Positions 11,072 to 22,800 of a DNA stretch of 64,000 bases are shown in pieces; position 1 is the stretch's first letter, and every line of letters begins with the position of its first letter. The notes beneath the pieces are model-generated. The model saw only the letters and a program-made list of their open reading frames with translations, did not search any database and was not told the DNA's origin. The DNA lies in assembly GCA_024345305.1 (NCBI GenBank), contig BRON01000010.1, positions 186,001 to 250,000 of the forward strand, in the 5' to 3' direction. This DNA comes from Mrakia gelida. Lineage: Eukaryota > Basidiomycota > Tremellomycetes > Cystofilobasidiales > Mrakiaceae. Made by a program: the position numbers and the translations under genes.

Positions 11072-12931
11072 TTAGACCTGCTTGGCGTTGACCAGCTCTG
11101 CGGGAAGAACAGGCGACGAGGGGAGACGAGTTAGTTCTGCTTCTACGCGTCTCGTCTCGTTTCGTTCGTTGGTTCGTTCCGAGTCCCGTCGCGACACCTC
11201 TCCCTCTCCCTCCCACCTCTTTCTCCGTTCCCCAGCCCTCCCCACTCCCTTCAGCATCCGCAGAACGAAGGCGAGCGACTCACTTTCAATATCCGTCAAA
11301 GCGCTAGCGATCAAATCCTTCTTGAACTTGGGCTCGGAGATGGACTTGAGGACGTTGGCCTGAACGGTCTTGACGAGCTGAGCCTGCTGGGACTCTCGGA
11401 CCTGCTGCTCGTGTCGAACCCAAGAGTCCAGGACGGCCTTGGCCTCGGCGTTGAGGGCGTTCTCCTGCTTGAGGACAAAGTTGGCGGCCTCGTACTCGGC
11501 GGTTTGCTAAATTGAGGAAGGCGAAGTGGGAGTCGCAGGAGGGAGACGGTGAGAGGAGGGAGGTATTGGAGGTGTGGTTGGGAGCAGGGTACGAAGGAGG
11601 GTGTGGCGAGTGAGAGTAAGAGAGGTAGGGACGACGAGGTGGGTGGGTTGGTGGTAGAGGAAGAGGTCAAGGAAGGTAGAGGGAAGGAAGGAGGGAAGGG
11701 AGGGAGAAAGGTCAGCTCGAATCTCCTTCGCTCCTTCCTCCCTCGACGCCTCCACAGGCTGCTGGATCCCTAAAGCCTCTTCACGACCTCATCATCATCC
11801 CACTAACGCACCTTGGAAAGAGCGTAAAGATCCTTGGTGGTCTTGACCGAGTCGGAAAGGAGCGAGATCTTGTCGATCTTGGACTGGAAGGCATCGTAGT
11901 GGCCCTGTCGAGCGGCAGTCAAGGCGGTGTAGATTTTCTGTGATTCCACCAAAACGAACAACAGCGAGAAAGCAAACCGAAACAAGTGTCAGCTCTTGTC
12001 CGCGGTGTGCGAGCTCGGAGGGAGGGAAGGAGGGGAAGGAGAGGGAGTGCGTCCTTCCTTCGCCATCTCCGTTCCTTCGAGGTGGGATGGGATAAGAGGA
12101 GGTTGGAAGGGATAAATATACGTACGTTGACGTGATCATCGTGGAACTTGTTGAAAGGTCCGGTAAGCATCTTGATGAGGAAGGTAGCGGCCACGACGGT
12201 AGAGCAGGCGACGATGGTCTCAGCGTTGACGACCTGCAAGAACCAACGAACGAACGGAGTCAGCTCTCACGCCTCTTCTTCCGAGCAAACTCGGTGTGGA
12301 TGGGAAGATGTATGCGCTCGTTGTGTAAACTCACGTAGAACTCCTGGGAGACGGCGATGGCGGCGAAACCAGCTCCAGCGAGAACGGCTCCAGTCTTGGT
12401 AGCGAACGAGGTCTCGGGGACGGCGTTGAGGAGCTCAGCAGCCTTCAGCTCGGGAGTCTGGACGTGGACAGTAGGGGTGGCAGGGTCTGAGCGTAGACGA
12501 GAGAGGAAAGAATGAGGTGAGCAAGGAGGAGGGAGGATGGTGAGGGGAAAGAGAGGGAGGAAGGGATGCGGAGGTGTTCGGAAGGGAGATGCGAAGAGGA
12601 GGAAGGAGTGAACGGAGAGGATGGAGGGACGAACGGTTCTGGACAGCGTCGGGGAGAGTCAACTGCGTCCTCCTGTAGATATAAAGAGGTAGAGTGTCAG
12701 CTTGAGAAGCGAGAGAGGGAGAGAGAGAAGAGAGACGAACCTCAGGGTAGGGGCAACGACCGAAGGTCGAGCTGAAAGGAAGGAGAAGCGAAAACGAGAA
12801 CAGAGGCAAACGTCAGTCCTACAGCTTCACCCTCCTCACTTCTATACATTCTGATCGCTGGATGTGCTGGAGGGGATGGGCGAGAGCTCACCTGCTGAAC
12901 GCAGCGAGGATGCAAGGAGCTTGGAAGCCAT
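11072..12931 (-). CDS. ATP4: F1Fo-ATP synthase subunit b (subunit 4), mitochondrial
   Basis: Eight exons on the minus strand, from ATG at 12931 to TAA at 11072, give about 248 aa (yeast Atp4 is 244). The N-terminus, MASKLLASSLRSA..RPSVVAPTLR, is basic, hydroxylated and lacks acidic residues, as expected of a mitochondrial presequence. It is followed by two inner-membrane segments: GAVLAGAGFAAIAVSQEFY and VVNAETIVACSTVVAATFLI. Then comes the long charged helix of the peripheral stalk (KIYTALTAARQGHYDAFQSK..). The protein holds the catalytic head static relative to the membrane rotor. Introns carry the usual CTGAC branch site. The gene lies 1.7 kb from subunit d (14681-16230), with only PAB2 between them. 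Confidence 0.93.
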
Positions 12932-13187
12932 GTTTGAAAAGGAGAAAGGAAGAAGGAGTTGAGAGCCAACCCGAATCGAGGTGGGAGCGAGGGAGAGGAA
13001 GGCGAGAGATTTAGAATAATGGGATCTGTTACTTTCTTCATGGAGAGGGAAAGCTAGGGAGAACAACATGCGTTGAGCGTCGAGAATGATATAGGGTTGA
13101 TACGCGAAAAAAAGGGATGGAAAAAGAAACAGAACGCAGGGAGACAGGACCTCCTTGCTCGTCGACAAGAACCTCGGTCGTTCAAGC

Positions 13188-14466
13188 TCAGTACCCTCGT
13201 CCTCGACCCCTGTAAGATGATAAGAGAGATGTCAGCTTGATCTTCCGAGAAGAAGCGTTTCGGGAGATGCACGAACCTGTAAGCACCACGTCCCCTGGGC
13301 TGCTGGAATCCGTAACCTCCTCTTGGGATTCCACGACCTCGTCCTCGACCTCCTCGTCCACCTCGGTTGAACCCTGGGACGTTGGTCCGTTTTGGTGTGA
13401 CCTATCGGAAGAAGTCGAAAAGGAGACAAGAAGGGAGGTGAGTTGGACGAACGAAAAAGACAAGCGACGAGAGAGCGAGAGACGCGAAACGAACCTTCAA
13501 CTGTCGACCTCGGAAGACGGAGTCGTCGAGAATCATGGCGTTTTGAACGAAAGCAGCTTCAGAGAACTCGACGTAGGCATAACTGTTGGCGAGGCAGCGA
13601 AGGAGAGGGGAGAGAAAGCGAGAGAGGAAGAGAGAGGGCGCGTGGAGGGATGGGAGGGAGGGAAGCGAAACGAACGAGGCATCAGCGCTCGTAAGGATAA
13701 AAGGACAGAACAACGTGGAGAAGAGATAAACTCACCCTTTGGGATGTCCGGTGAACTTGTCACACAGGATCGTGACTCGGTTGATCTGTCCACAAGCAGC
13801 GAAGTGACTCTGAATCTCTTCCGGTGTTGACGCATAGTCGACCTGTTTCGAGCCAAACGGATATCACCAGATCAGCTCAGCTTCTACCCGTCGGCTCCTC
13901 GGACCTTCCTTGGGCGGCTCAGAGGCAGAAATAGTCCAGGAGATAGAGAGGAGAGAAGCGACGTACGTTCCCGATGTAAACGCTTCGACCATCCACATCC
14001 TCCTTGTCCTCGTCCATAGCCTCAGCTCCCTCAGCCCCACCCTCAGCAGCAGATCCAGCGGGCGTAGACGATCCAGCCCGACCTCCCGATCCAGGCGTCG
14101 AGTCCTCTCGCTCAGCGTCGGCTTGAAGCTCTCGGAGCTGGGGAAAGGAAGAGGGAAGGAAGGAGGGAAGGGAGGTCAGCTCGAGTTCTGTTTTGTGAGC
14201 TCGTTCGCCTTCACTTGGATCGAGACCAAGATCTGCGACTCACCTTAGCAGCCTCAGCTTCCATCTCCTTGACTCTCTGCTTCATAGCTTCCAGCTCCTG
14301 TTGGATCGAACGGACGCAAGCGGAGGGGAAGCGGGAAACTAAGGTCAGCTCTGCGTCTCGCTCTCGTCTCGTCTCCTTTGATCGATCTTGAACGTACGGC
14401 ATCCGCTCCATCGTCGTTCTCGTCGATGTTCTCCTCTACGGGATCCACTACTGATGCGTCGGCCAT
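13188..14466 (-). CDS. PAB2: Nuclear poly(A)-binding protein 2 (PABPN1/Pab2 type)
   Basis: Seven exons on the minus strand, ATG at 14466 and TGA at 13188. The order of parts matches PABPN1: an acidic N-terminus ([10 protein letters not shown]), a coiled-coil helix ([20 protein letters not shown]), a linker, one RRM with RNP2 SVYIGNVDY and RNP1 KGYAYVEF, then [13 protein letters not shown] and an RGG/GRG-rich tail ending GRGRGY. By family knowledge it binds nascent poly(A) tails, stimulates poly(A) polymerase and links to nuclear RNA turnover; arginine methylation of the tail is expected. An ATG further upstream (14586) is in frame but would add 40 residues unlike the family, so I chose MADASVV. 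It shares a 214-bp divergent promoter with ATP7. Confidence 0.93.
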
Positions 14467-14680
14467 GGCTTGGGAAAGGAAAAGTTTGAAGGGTGGGGTC
14501 GTGGTTGAGGTTGCTTTGGTTGACTCTCCGCTTTCGAGCTTTGGAGTCTTTTCCTTGCTCGAAGCGTTCTCATCTCTCTCCTCCAACCAACTCCTCCTCC
14601 CCTCGTTCGTCCTCTCTCTTCGTCCGTTCTCTAGCCAACCTCAAGCTCACCTCGGTCTTCATCCTCTACAGCTCTTCATC
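14467..14680. promoter_or_regulatory. 214-bp divergent promoter between PAB2 and ATP7
   Basis: The two start codons face away from each other across 214 bp. The ATP7 side contains what looks like the end of a leader intron (AGCTCACC, then a pyrimidine tract and CTACAG at about 14671), 10 nt before the ATP7 ATG. Confidence 0.5.
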
Positions 14681-16230
14681 ATGGCCTCCAAAGTTACAAA
14701 GGCCGCCGTCGTCGTCGTGAGTTCAAGCGAGAGGGAGCAGAGGCAACGAGGAGGAGAGCTGAAAGGAGGACGACGTCGAGGACGGAGACTGATCCTCTCG
14801 TTCGTGCTTGCTTTGGATGTTTTTATAGGACTTCGCCCGAATCCAGGCTACCTACGGTCTCGGGAAGGGTGAGCATCAGTCATAGCCAGAAGGAGATGGG
14901 AGTAGAGAAGGAGCAACGAGAGAGAGCTGACCTTCTCCCTCTCCTCCTTCCTTCCCCTTCCCCTCACCTCCCCTCTTCTCTTCCTCCCTCCCTCCATCTT
15001 CCCTCGGAACCACTCCTCTCCCACTCCCTCAGAGTCCCTCGCCTCCCTCGCCGTCTTCCGAAAGCGAGCCACCGAGGCTGCTGTCCAGCACTCTCTGCTC
15101 TCTGAGGCCAACGTCCAGGGCAAGGTCGACTTCGCTCACTACCGATCCATCCTCAAGAACTCTGCCATCATCGACGAGATCGAGAAGTCCATCAACACCT
15201 TCAAGCCCGTCGTTCAGGATATCTCAGCAGATCTCAAGGCTCTCGACGCTTTCGAGGCCAAGGCCGTGAGTTCAAACGAGAAGAGAAGAGACACGAGCTC
15301 AAAGGAGGAAGGGAAGGAACGTAGCGAACGAGGCGAAGGGTGGGAGGTCTGGATTGGCTGCTTCGAGGGTGGTTCGGATAGGGTGGCAGGATGGCGATGG
15401 GTTGGACCGGAAGGGACCTCGTAAACAGTAGGGGAGGTAGACGAGCGTCTCTCTGTATAGAGAGAGGAACAAACGGACCCTCTCCGAAACCGAACCAAGC
15501 CGAGGGAGGACCACCCATCTCCCTTCCCTCCCTCCAAACACGTCCTCCCTTCTCCTTCCCTTCCTTCCTCGAGCCAAGACTGACTTTTGCTTTGTTGCCT
15601 TGCTCGTAGGTCGCTCTTTCCGAGGCTACCGTTCTCAAGATCGAGGAGGCCGTCGTGGACCTCAAGCAGGATCTCCAAAACATCGCGGAATCCCGACCTC
15701 TCGAGGATCTCTCCGTTCGTCCACTCCCTTGCTCTCTCTCCCTCGCCCCTTCTCCCTTCGCACGTCTCCCTCCCTCGAGACTACACACCCTCTCCTCTCC
15801 ACTCGCCGTCTCGCACCACCACCGCCCACACCAACCGACTTCTCCTCCACGAAGCGAAACGAACGAACACGAGCTCGAACTCGAAAACTGACCTCTCCTC
15901 TTCCTCTTCTCTCTACTCTACGTCCAGACCCTCGAGGTGCTCGAGGCCGTTCCCGAGCTGCAGGATACCCTCGACATCATGATGTCCAACGCTCGATTCG
16001 ACTACCCCGGTTACAAGGAGAGGGTGAGTCGTTTCTTCTTTCGTCTCGTTCTCTTCCTCTCTCCCACTCGACCCTCCCTTCTCCTCCCCTCCCTCCCACT
16101 TCCACACTCCTCGCCCACCCAACTCAACTCGCTTTTCCTCTCTCTGAACCGAACTGAACTCGAACGGCACGCTAACCTCGCTTTGTTCGCGTTCCGTCGC
16201 CGTCAGTTCGGAACCATGTCCATCCTCTAA
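14681..16230 (+). CDS. ATP7: F1Fo-ATP synthase subunit d, mitochondrial
   Basis: Six exons (14681-14716, 14829-14868, 15033-15265, 15610-15714, 15928-16023, 16207-16230) sum to 534 nt, 177 aa; yeast Atp7 is 174. Recognisable blocks are DFARIQATYGLGKESLASL, FRKRATEAAVQHSLLSE, KVDFAHYRSILKNS, IDEIEKSINTFKPV and the C-terminal YPGYKERFGTMSIL. It is a matrix-side component of the peripheral stalk, packing against subunit b and h. The third intron (15266-15609) is about 340 nt, much longer than the rest. The stop is about 80 bp from the predicted end of the convergent ligase gene. Confidence 0.93.
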
Positions 16231-16308
16231 ACGCGGTGTTTTCTGGGTTGGGTTCGTTCGGGTTCGGGAAGCAGAGATGGGACGGGGTGGATGTTTATAT
16301 AGTTCGCG

Positions 16309-19300
16309 CTAAGGTAGTGGTTTCTCGGATTCAATTTTCGGTTGGCTTGCTTCGTGAAGGGGAGAGAGACGAGAGGACGAGCGAGGTGAGGTTGGCTTTC
16401 GTTTCGCGGGCGAAGGAGAAGCAAGATAACCGAGACAAGGGGAAACGGTTGCATGAATAGGGAGAGCGATGGTAGGTTTGGAAGAAGAAGAGAAGGAGTA
16501 GGAAAGGACTGGGTCGGGTCGGGTGGAGAGAGAAGAGGGAAAAGAGAAGGGAGGTCAGCTTCGATCCGCGCGACGCACGGGAGAGAGATGAACGCACGGT
16601 TACGAGGGGCCAGGCAGCGACTCACGCTCCCACACACACACACCACTCTCACGATGCTTCTCCAGGTTTCTGTCGTACTTGAAGATCCTGCCACAGCAGA
16701 AGTAGACGCGATGAGAGGCCGCGTCGAGGTGCTCGCAAAGGCTTTGCTCGGTATCGCAGCGACGGAGGCAGTAAGGGCAGAGTCTTCTTGAAACGGCGTG
16801 GGAAGTGGGAGAGTGCATGATGGCTTAGAACGAAGCGAAAGGAAAGAGGAACAGGATCAGCAAAGGCGAGCGAAATCGCGTCGGATTAAAATCGCGTCGA
16901 AGTCGAGCTCACAGAGACTTCCGGCTCGACGAAGCCAGTCTCTGCACTGAGTCCCCGTACCTGATAAAAGTAGGAAGAAATCAGCTGGTCATCGATCTAA
17001 CAACTCGAAAAGGAAGAGACACGGAGACGGACCAGGTGGCGAGGGAATGTTGTGAGGTTGCAGGAAGTTGGAATCCGGAACGAGGAACTCTCGACCTCCC
17101 AGATTGATCTGCTGGAGCACAGGAGCAGCTACGACGGCTGCAGGTGGTAGTGGGGGTGCGATGGGCTGAGGGTTTTCGGGAGGGACCTCGCTGTGCGAAT
17201 GAGCCAAAGTCGAGGCGAGACTGGAGTCAGCATCGCGCTTCGAATCGGTGGACAGAAAGGAACCACGAACTGACAAGAGCACGCAGCCTTTGCTGCATCT
17301 TCCGGAGGCGACGTTCCAGTCTTCTCCGCAGAGGTAGCAGAACTGATGTCGGCACTTGCAGCTGGAGACGCAGTGAAAGGACGAAAGCTCAGCTCGACGT
17401 CGAACTCGCAGCTGTTTGATCGAACGGGGCGCGAGACGCGAAACGCGACGAGGGAAGTACGAACGTTATGTGGTAGCAGCCAGTGTTGTGCTCGACGAAG
17501 TGCTGGGTGGAGAAAGACATCGAGAAAGGAATGTCGGCTTCGAGCGAATGAGACGAAGAACGAAGGGTCGAGAGAGAACTGACCTTGCACTTCGAACACC
17601 TCCTCCACTTCTCGGTCTTGACGAGAGCGAAGAGTAGACCGTCCTCCTCAGTTCGGTCTTGATCGGGAACGAGCTGGTGAAGACAGGGAGAAAAGGACGT
17701 GGGCAGCTTCTTCGAGTTCGACGCGTCTCGTTTCGCGACTCACCTGATATTCCTCGCAAGTCAGCTCTGCGAGAAAGAGGAGAGGCGAATCAGCTGAGCC
17801 CGGGACCAAATAGAAGATGGATTCGAACTGACCTGGATGCCAGATCGTCTCGCAGCGAACACAGAGGTCGTTCTCGCACGACGGACATTTCGCTCGAGCG
17901 ATTGTGTCGTCTTCAGGCTTGATGACCAGAGCCGAGCATCTCGCTCGAGGGCAGTAGAACTGGGGAGCGACGAAGAGTGAGTATTGCATCTCCTACTAGA
18001 GGCTCGGTGAGCGTACCTTAGCTCGAGCCTCGATCTCGCGAGCGTGAATCTGCAACGAAAAACGGGTCGTCAGACTCGAACTCGAACGACGCGACCGAAA
18101 GCTCGAAAGAGAACTCACCCAGGGTCCCATCTTGTCAGGTCCAAGGATCTTGAGAGCCGTATCGTCGCCGAAGGCATCTTTTCCGTCGTTACACTGATGG
18201 AGCAAGGCAAGCAGTCAGCTTAGCGTCGACTGGTGGTCGTGGATGAAACGAACGCGTCGAACTCACCGACGGACATCCGATGGGAAAGACGACCGTGAGT
18301 CCTTCTCCTTCTCCTCCGAGCTTCGAGGTAAGGTAGGTGACCAAGTCCTCGAGACAGTACCTATGTCCACACTGTTGAAGCTTGAGTCCGAAAGGGATGC
18401 GAGTGGACGCGGAGGGAGAGAGGGATGAGGTGAAGGGATCGGACGAGGGTCGGAAGGGCTCAAGGCAGATTCCACAGAGGTCGTGAGGTTCGAAGGGCTT
18501 GACAATTGTGGTCTCTGTGCTGTCAAAAGTCGAAGTCAGCTTTCGAAGAGTCCTGAGAGCAACAAGGCGGAGAGACGAACCGAGCTCGTCGTTGTCCTCG
18601 TCGGTCGCGTCCGCCTCGGTCTCGGGAGCCTTGGTTCCACTCGAGTCGACTTGCTTGCCCTGAGAAGAGGAGAGAGTACTCGTCAGCTAGCTCGCCCAGG
18701 AAAACGCAAAGTGAGAGGGGAGACAGACCTTTCCCTTGCGATCTGGCGTCGACGCGTCGATCTTCTTATCTGCCTTCCGAGCGTTCGGGTCTTGAAGCTA
18801 CAGGGAACGACCAACAACCTTTCAGACCTTGGGCACACTCTCGAGTCAACAGTCAGCGTCTCTAAGCTCACCATCAATCTCCTAACCTCCTCCTCGCCAA
18901 GCAACGAATTCGCATCTCGAAGCTTCTCCTCGTCGTTCCCCTCCTCAAGAGCAAGCTGCAGTCGAAGAGCAAACTCATGATCGATGTTGGATTTGACTGA
19001 ACACCCAAAAGCCCACACCCGAAAGGAAGACAGTCAGCTCTCTCTCCGCCGACGTCGTTCGAAACGACGAAGCTTGTGGAGCGAGAGAAAATCGAGCTCA
19101 ACAGACTCACGTCCCACAGCAGCCTCCTTCCTAGCAGTCATTCCATCTCTTCGAATCGCAGCAGCTGAGAATTGGACGAGCTTGACGGCGGTGATGCCTG
19201 CGAACGAAAACCCCCAAAACATCATCAGCTCTGAGCAGATCGCAACGAAGGAGAGCTCAAGCTCGAGCTCATCAGCTTCAAAACCGACTCGGACTCACTA

Positions 19301-19569
19301 TCAGCAGCGACCTGAGCATCTCTCGCTACGAACTGCAAGGCGAGGAGATAGTCGTCCTTGCGAGCTTGATCCTGATCTGCGTCCTTGTCCTTATCGTCAG
19401 TTTCCTCCTCCTTGGTCTTCGTCTCGAGTTCCTGGAGACTCTCCGCGAGGAGTTGAGCGATGAGCTGAGCTGTCCCGTCGTCGAGTTCAGGGTTGCGAGG
19501 GGGTCGAGTGAGGCTGGAGGATGGGGGAGGGGATGAGGAGGAGGAAGAGGCGAGGACGAGACTTGACAT
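16309..19569 (-). CDS. RBR-type E3 ubiquitin ligase
   Basis: A many-exon minus-strand gene, ATG at 19569. After an acidic, Lys-rich N-terminal third there is a RING1 (CGIC..CGHRYC..CPSC, about 18470-18190), an IBR (FYCPRARCSALV..CPSCENDLCVRC, about 17960-17830) and a RING2 (WRRCSKCK..NTGCYHITCKCRHQFCYLC, about 17620-17300). TGC in NTGCYHITC is the expected catalytic cysteine that receives ubiquitin as a thioester before transfer to substrate. Downstream is a Pro-rich stretch, then GTQCRDWLRRAG and a second Cys/His cluster (LCPYCLRRC..CEHL..FCCGRIF..HRES). The last exon and the stop at 16309 are my weakest reading; the end could lie anywhere between 16309 and 16600. Substrate unknown. Confidence 0.82.
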
Positions 19570-19842
19570 AGTTTCGATGGCGGTGAGCGTTGGAGGGGAG
19601 GAGGGGAGGACGAGAGAGGTGAGGCCGGTCGACCAGGAGCAAAGGCGCCGCCTGTGTTTTTCCCCATCAGAACGAAGAGAGAACTAATTTATGAAAGAGA
19701 GATCAGTCGTTGCGAAACTAAGCTCACATATGAACGAGCTCTCCCGCTCTCCGACTCGCTCGACGCGTCGCGATCTGAGCTGAATCGTCAAAGTCATCAC
19801 AATCACCTCTCCCTCTCCTCTCCCTCTCCCTCTCCCTCCTCC

Positions 19843-22800
19843 CTACTTCAAACTCTTCTTCTTCTTCTTAACCACCTTCGTCGTCTCCACACCTCCGTTC
19901 TCCTCGTCGGCCTAGCAAAGCGAAAAAGGTGCAAGTCAGCACTCGCACTCTCCCTCCCGCTCTAAACTCAGCTCGCTCAAATACTCACCTTCCCTCCCTC
20001 GTCCGTTTTGACGACCTTCTTCTTCTTCCCCTTCTTCACGACTTTCACGACCTCCACATCCTCGCCCGTCGCATGCTCCGCAACCGGCTGCTGCTGAACC
20101 TGAGGAGCGTCCACGTCCCCATCCTGATACTCCTCGAACCCTCCTCCCCCTCCTCCTCCTCGACGTCCAACACTTGAGCTCGCTCCTCCTTGAGAACGAC
20201 CACCAATATCGAGTTGAATATCCGCTAGACGAGGTTCGTCTTCGCTGTTGCGTTTCGATTTGGGAGGAGGAGGGACAGAGGAGGAAGAGGGAGAGAAGCC
20301 TTCAGGCATTTCCCCATCGCGGTCGATTTGTGGTGGTGGAGGAGTTGGTGGACGAGGGGATTTGGTTTTTGGTTTGGGTTGGGAGGGACCTGTTGGGTCG
20401 GGGAAACGAAGGAAGGTCAGTTTCGAACGGGCGAGGGAGGGGAGAGGAGCGACGAACCTCCGTTAGAGCTGGAGATGATGTCCCCAAGTTCGAGCTTCAC
20501 AACCGGGATCGAATCAAGCTCGTCCTCGTCGTTGATGTAGTAAGGATCGGCTCGTTGTCTTGCTAGTCGTGCTGCTTTCCTCTGTTGCGAACGAAGAGAG
20601 CAGTCAGAGTGCGGAAAACGCCGGAACGAGCGAAGAAGTTGGAAAAGACGACGCGACGAACCTTCCTCTTCTCCTCCTCCTCCTCAGCCGTCTTCTTCCC
20701 CTTCTTAGCCTTCCCTTTACCCTTCACCCCAGCAGCAACGACCCTCCTCAGCTCCTCCTCCTCTTCAGTCCTCTTCCTCCCTCCCCCACCACCACTCCCA
20801 CCCTCTCTGATAACCCCCCTCCCAGCACCCTCCCCCTCACTCCCGCTCTCACTCCCTCCTCCCTCCCTCTCCTCCTCCGCCAGCTCAACCGACCAGTCGT
20901 ACAACGGCGTATCGAGATCGAGTCCCTCTGGAGGTCCAATAGAGCTTTGAGCTCTGAGGGAAACGGGAGGGAGGGCGTAGGAAGCGGTGAAAAGGGGGCA
21001 GAGGAGGAGGAGGGATTTCGGGTGGGTGGGGGTGGAGTTGATTGGTGAGGAAGGGCGAGAGGAAGGGAAGGCGTCGGGGTCTTCTGGTGGTGGTGGAGCG
21101 GAAGGTGGAGGAGGGGTGTAGGAGGTGAGATCGGCGAGGATGAAGGAGAAGAGGTGCAGGATGTTGAGGGCCTTAAGAAGGCGAAGGGCGAAGTTAGGGC
21201 TTTTCGTTTCGAGCGAGACGAAAACGCGGAAGCAAAACGAAAAAAGAGACGAGACAACTCACCCTCTCCTGCACCTCCGAATCAGCCGAAGTCTTGAAGA
21301 CCTGCAGTCCTTCCACGACTTTATCAACGACTCGTCGAACCTCGAGCAGATCCCCACTCGAGTCGTCGTCGTCCCACCGCTCAGCTTTCTGCGCTGCCCA
21401 GTGTCCGAAGATCTTGGCTGAGGCGTGGAGACAGATGGCGATGGTTGAGTGAGGAAGTTTTGAGATTGGGGGAGAAAGGAGGAGGAGGACCGTTTGAGGT
21501 GGGGAGGGAAGGAATCTGGAACGAGAAATTCGACGCGTCAGTTTCGACTCGACTTCCTCCTCCGCCATACCCCCCTTCAAGACCGACAAGAAGGCTGCTG
21601 TACTCACTCGCAAAACTCCCCACAAACCCAAACAGCACTCTCCGCCACCTCCGCCCACCCCAACCCCCCTTCCTTCCCTCCCTGTCCCGCACCCTCCAAA
21701 AACGCCTGATCCCTCACCAACCCTCCCAACAACTCCACCGCCTTCCCCCTCACACTCTTCACCCTCCCCACCACCTCTCTAATCTGCCTTCCTATTTCTC
21801 TCCCCACATCCACCCTCGAGATGTACGCCAGGTCGATCAAGACGGCGAGGTACCACTCGAACGAAGGGATGGAGGAGAAAGTGTCTGCTGCACCGATGGC
21901 GAGGATGCGGGTGGTGAGCTCTAGGCGATAGGATGGGGTGAGGAGGGTTGGGGAGGTGGAGATGGGAGTGGTGGTGGGGTTGGTGGTGGAGGAGAGGGTG
22001 GAGAGAAGGGAGTTGACTGCTGAGGAGGTGATGGCAGCGGCGGAGGGAGGGAGGAGAGCGGAGACGAGTTGGTCGATGATGGGTTGGATGTTGCGGCGGT
22101 TGGCCTGGTGGGTGGGTGGGTGGGTGGGGGAGGGGGGAGGGAAGGGGGGGGAGGGAGCAGTGGTCAGGATGAGTTGGGATGGGAAGGTGAGAGGAAAGAC
22201 GAGGGGACAACGAACCATCGCCTGAACCAGATCGAGAGCTCTCAACCGAATACTCAAATCCGCATCGTCCACGCTCTTGAGCACCACTTCCTGGTAATCC
22301 TCGAGGAGATGAGCATGCGTAGGGATGATCTTCACCAGGGCTAGCAACGCGATGTATTTCACTGCACCAGACCCAAACCAACGCAAGAACAAAACCAGGT
22401 CAACGAAGTCGCGTCGGGTCAGCTTCTCCTCTCTCCCCTCCCTCTTCCCACCCCCCCCCCCCTCCGAGACGACGAGCAACTCACAATTCTGATCATCATC
22501 CTCCAAGAACCCACTAAGCTTCCCCACACAAACCCTCGCGAGGGCCTCCCCCGCCTCACTATCGTCGAGCATCCCTCCGGTGATGCACGTCCGAACGCAC
22601 TCGTACAGGAGGGAGATCGCAGGAGTGGTGGTGATGAGGTTGGTGATGGGAGGGAGCAGTTTCCGGATCAGACGAGGTTCGTGCGGGGTGAGGAGGGAGA
22701 ACTGCAACCAGCAAACCGAGAAAGGAGTGTGAGCTGGGTTTTGGAAGGGAAGGAGGAAGAGGGAGGGAAGAGGGAGGGAGAGGGCGGAAAGGGGACGAAC

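Noticed and set aside
14467..14586. Upstream in-frame ATG for PAB2 at 14586
   Set aside because: It would occupy most of the shared promoter with ATP7 and adds 40 residues not typical of the family.
20750..20900. Runs of GGN/GAN codons in AP-3 delta as a microsatellite insertion
   Set aside because: The acidic/Gly-rich hinge is normal for delta adaptins and remains in frame.
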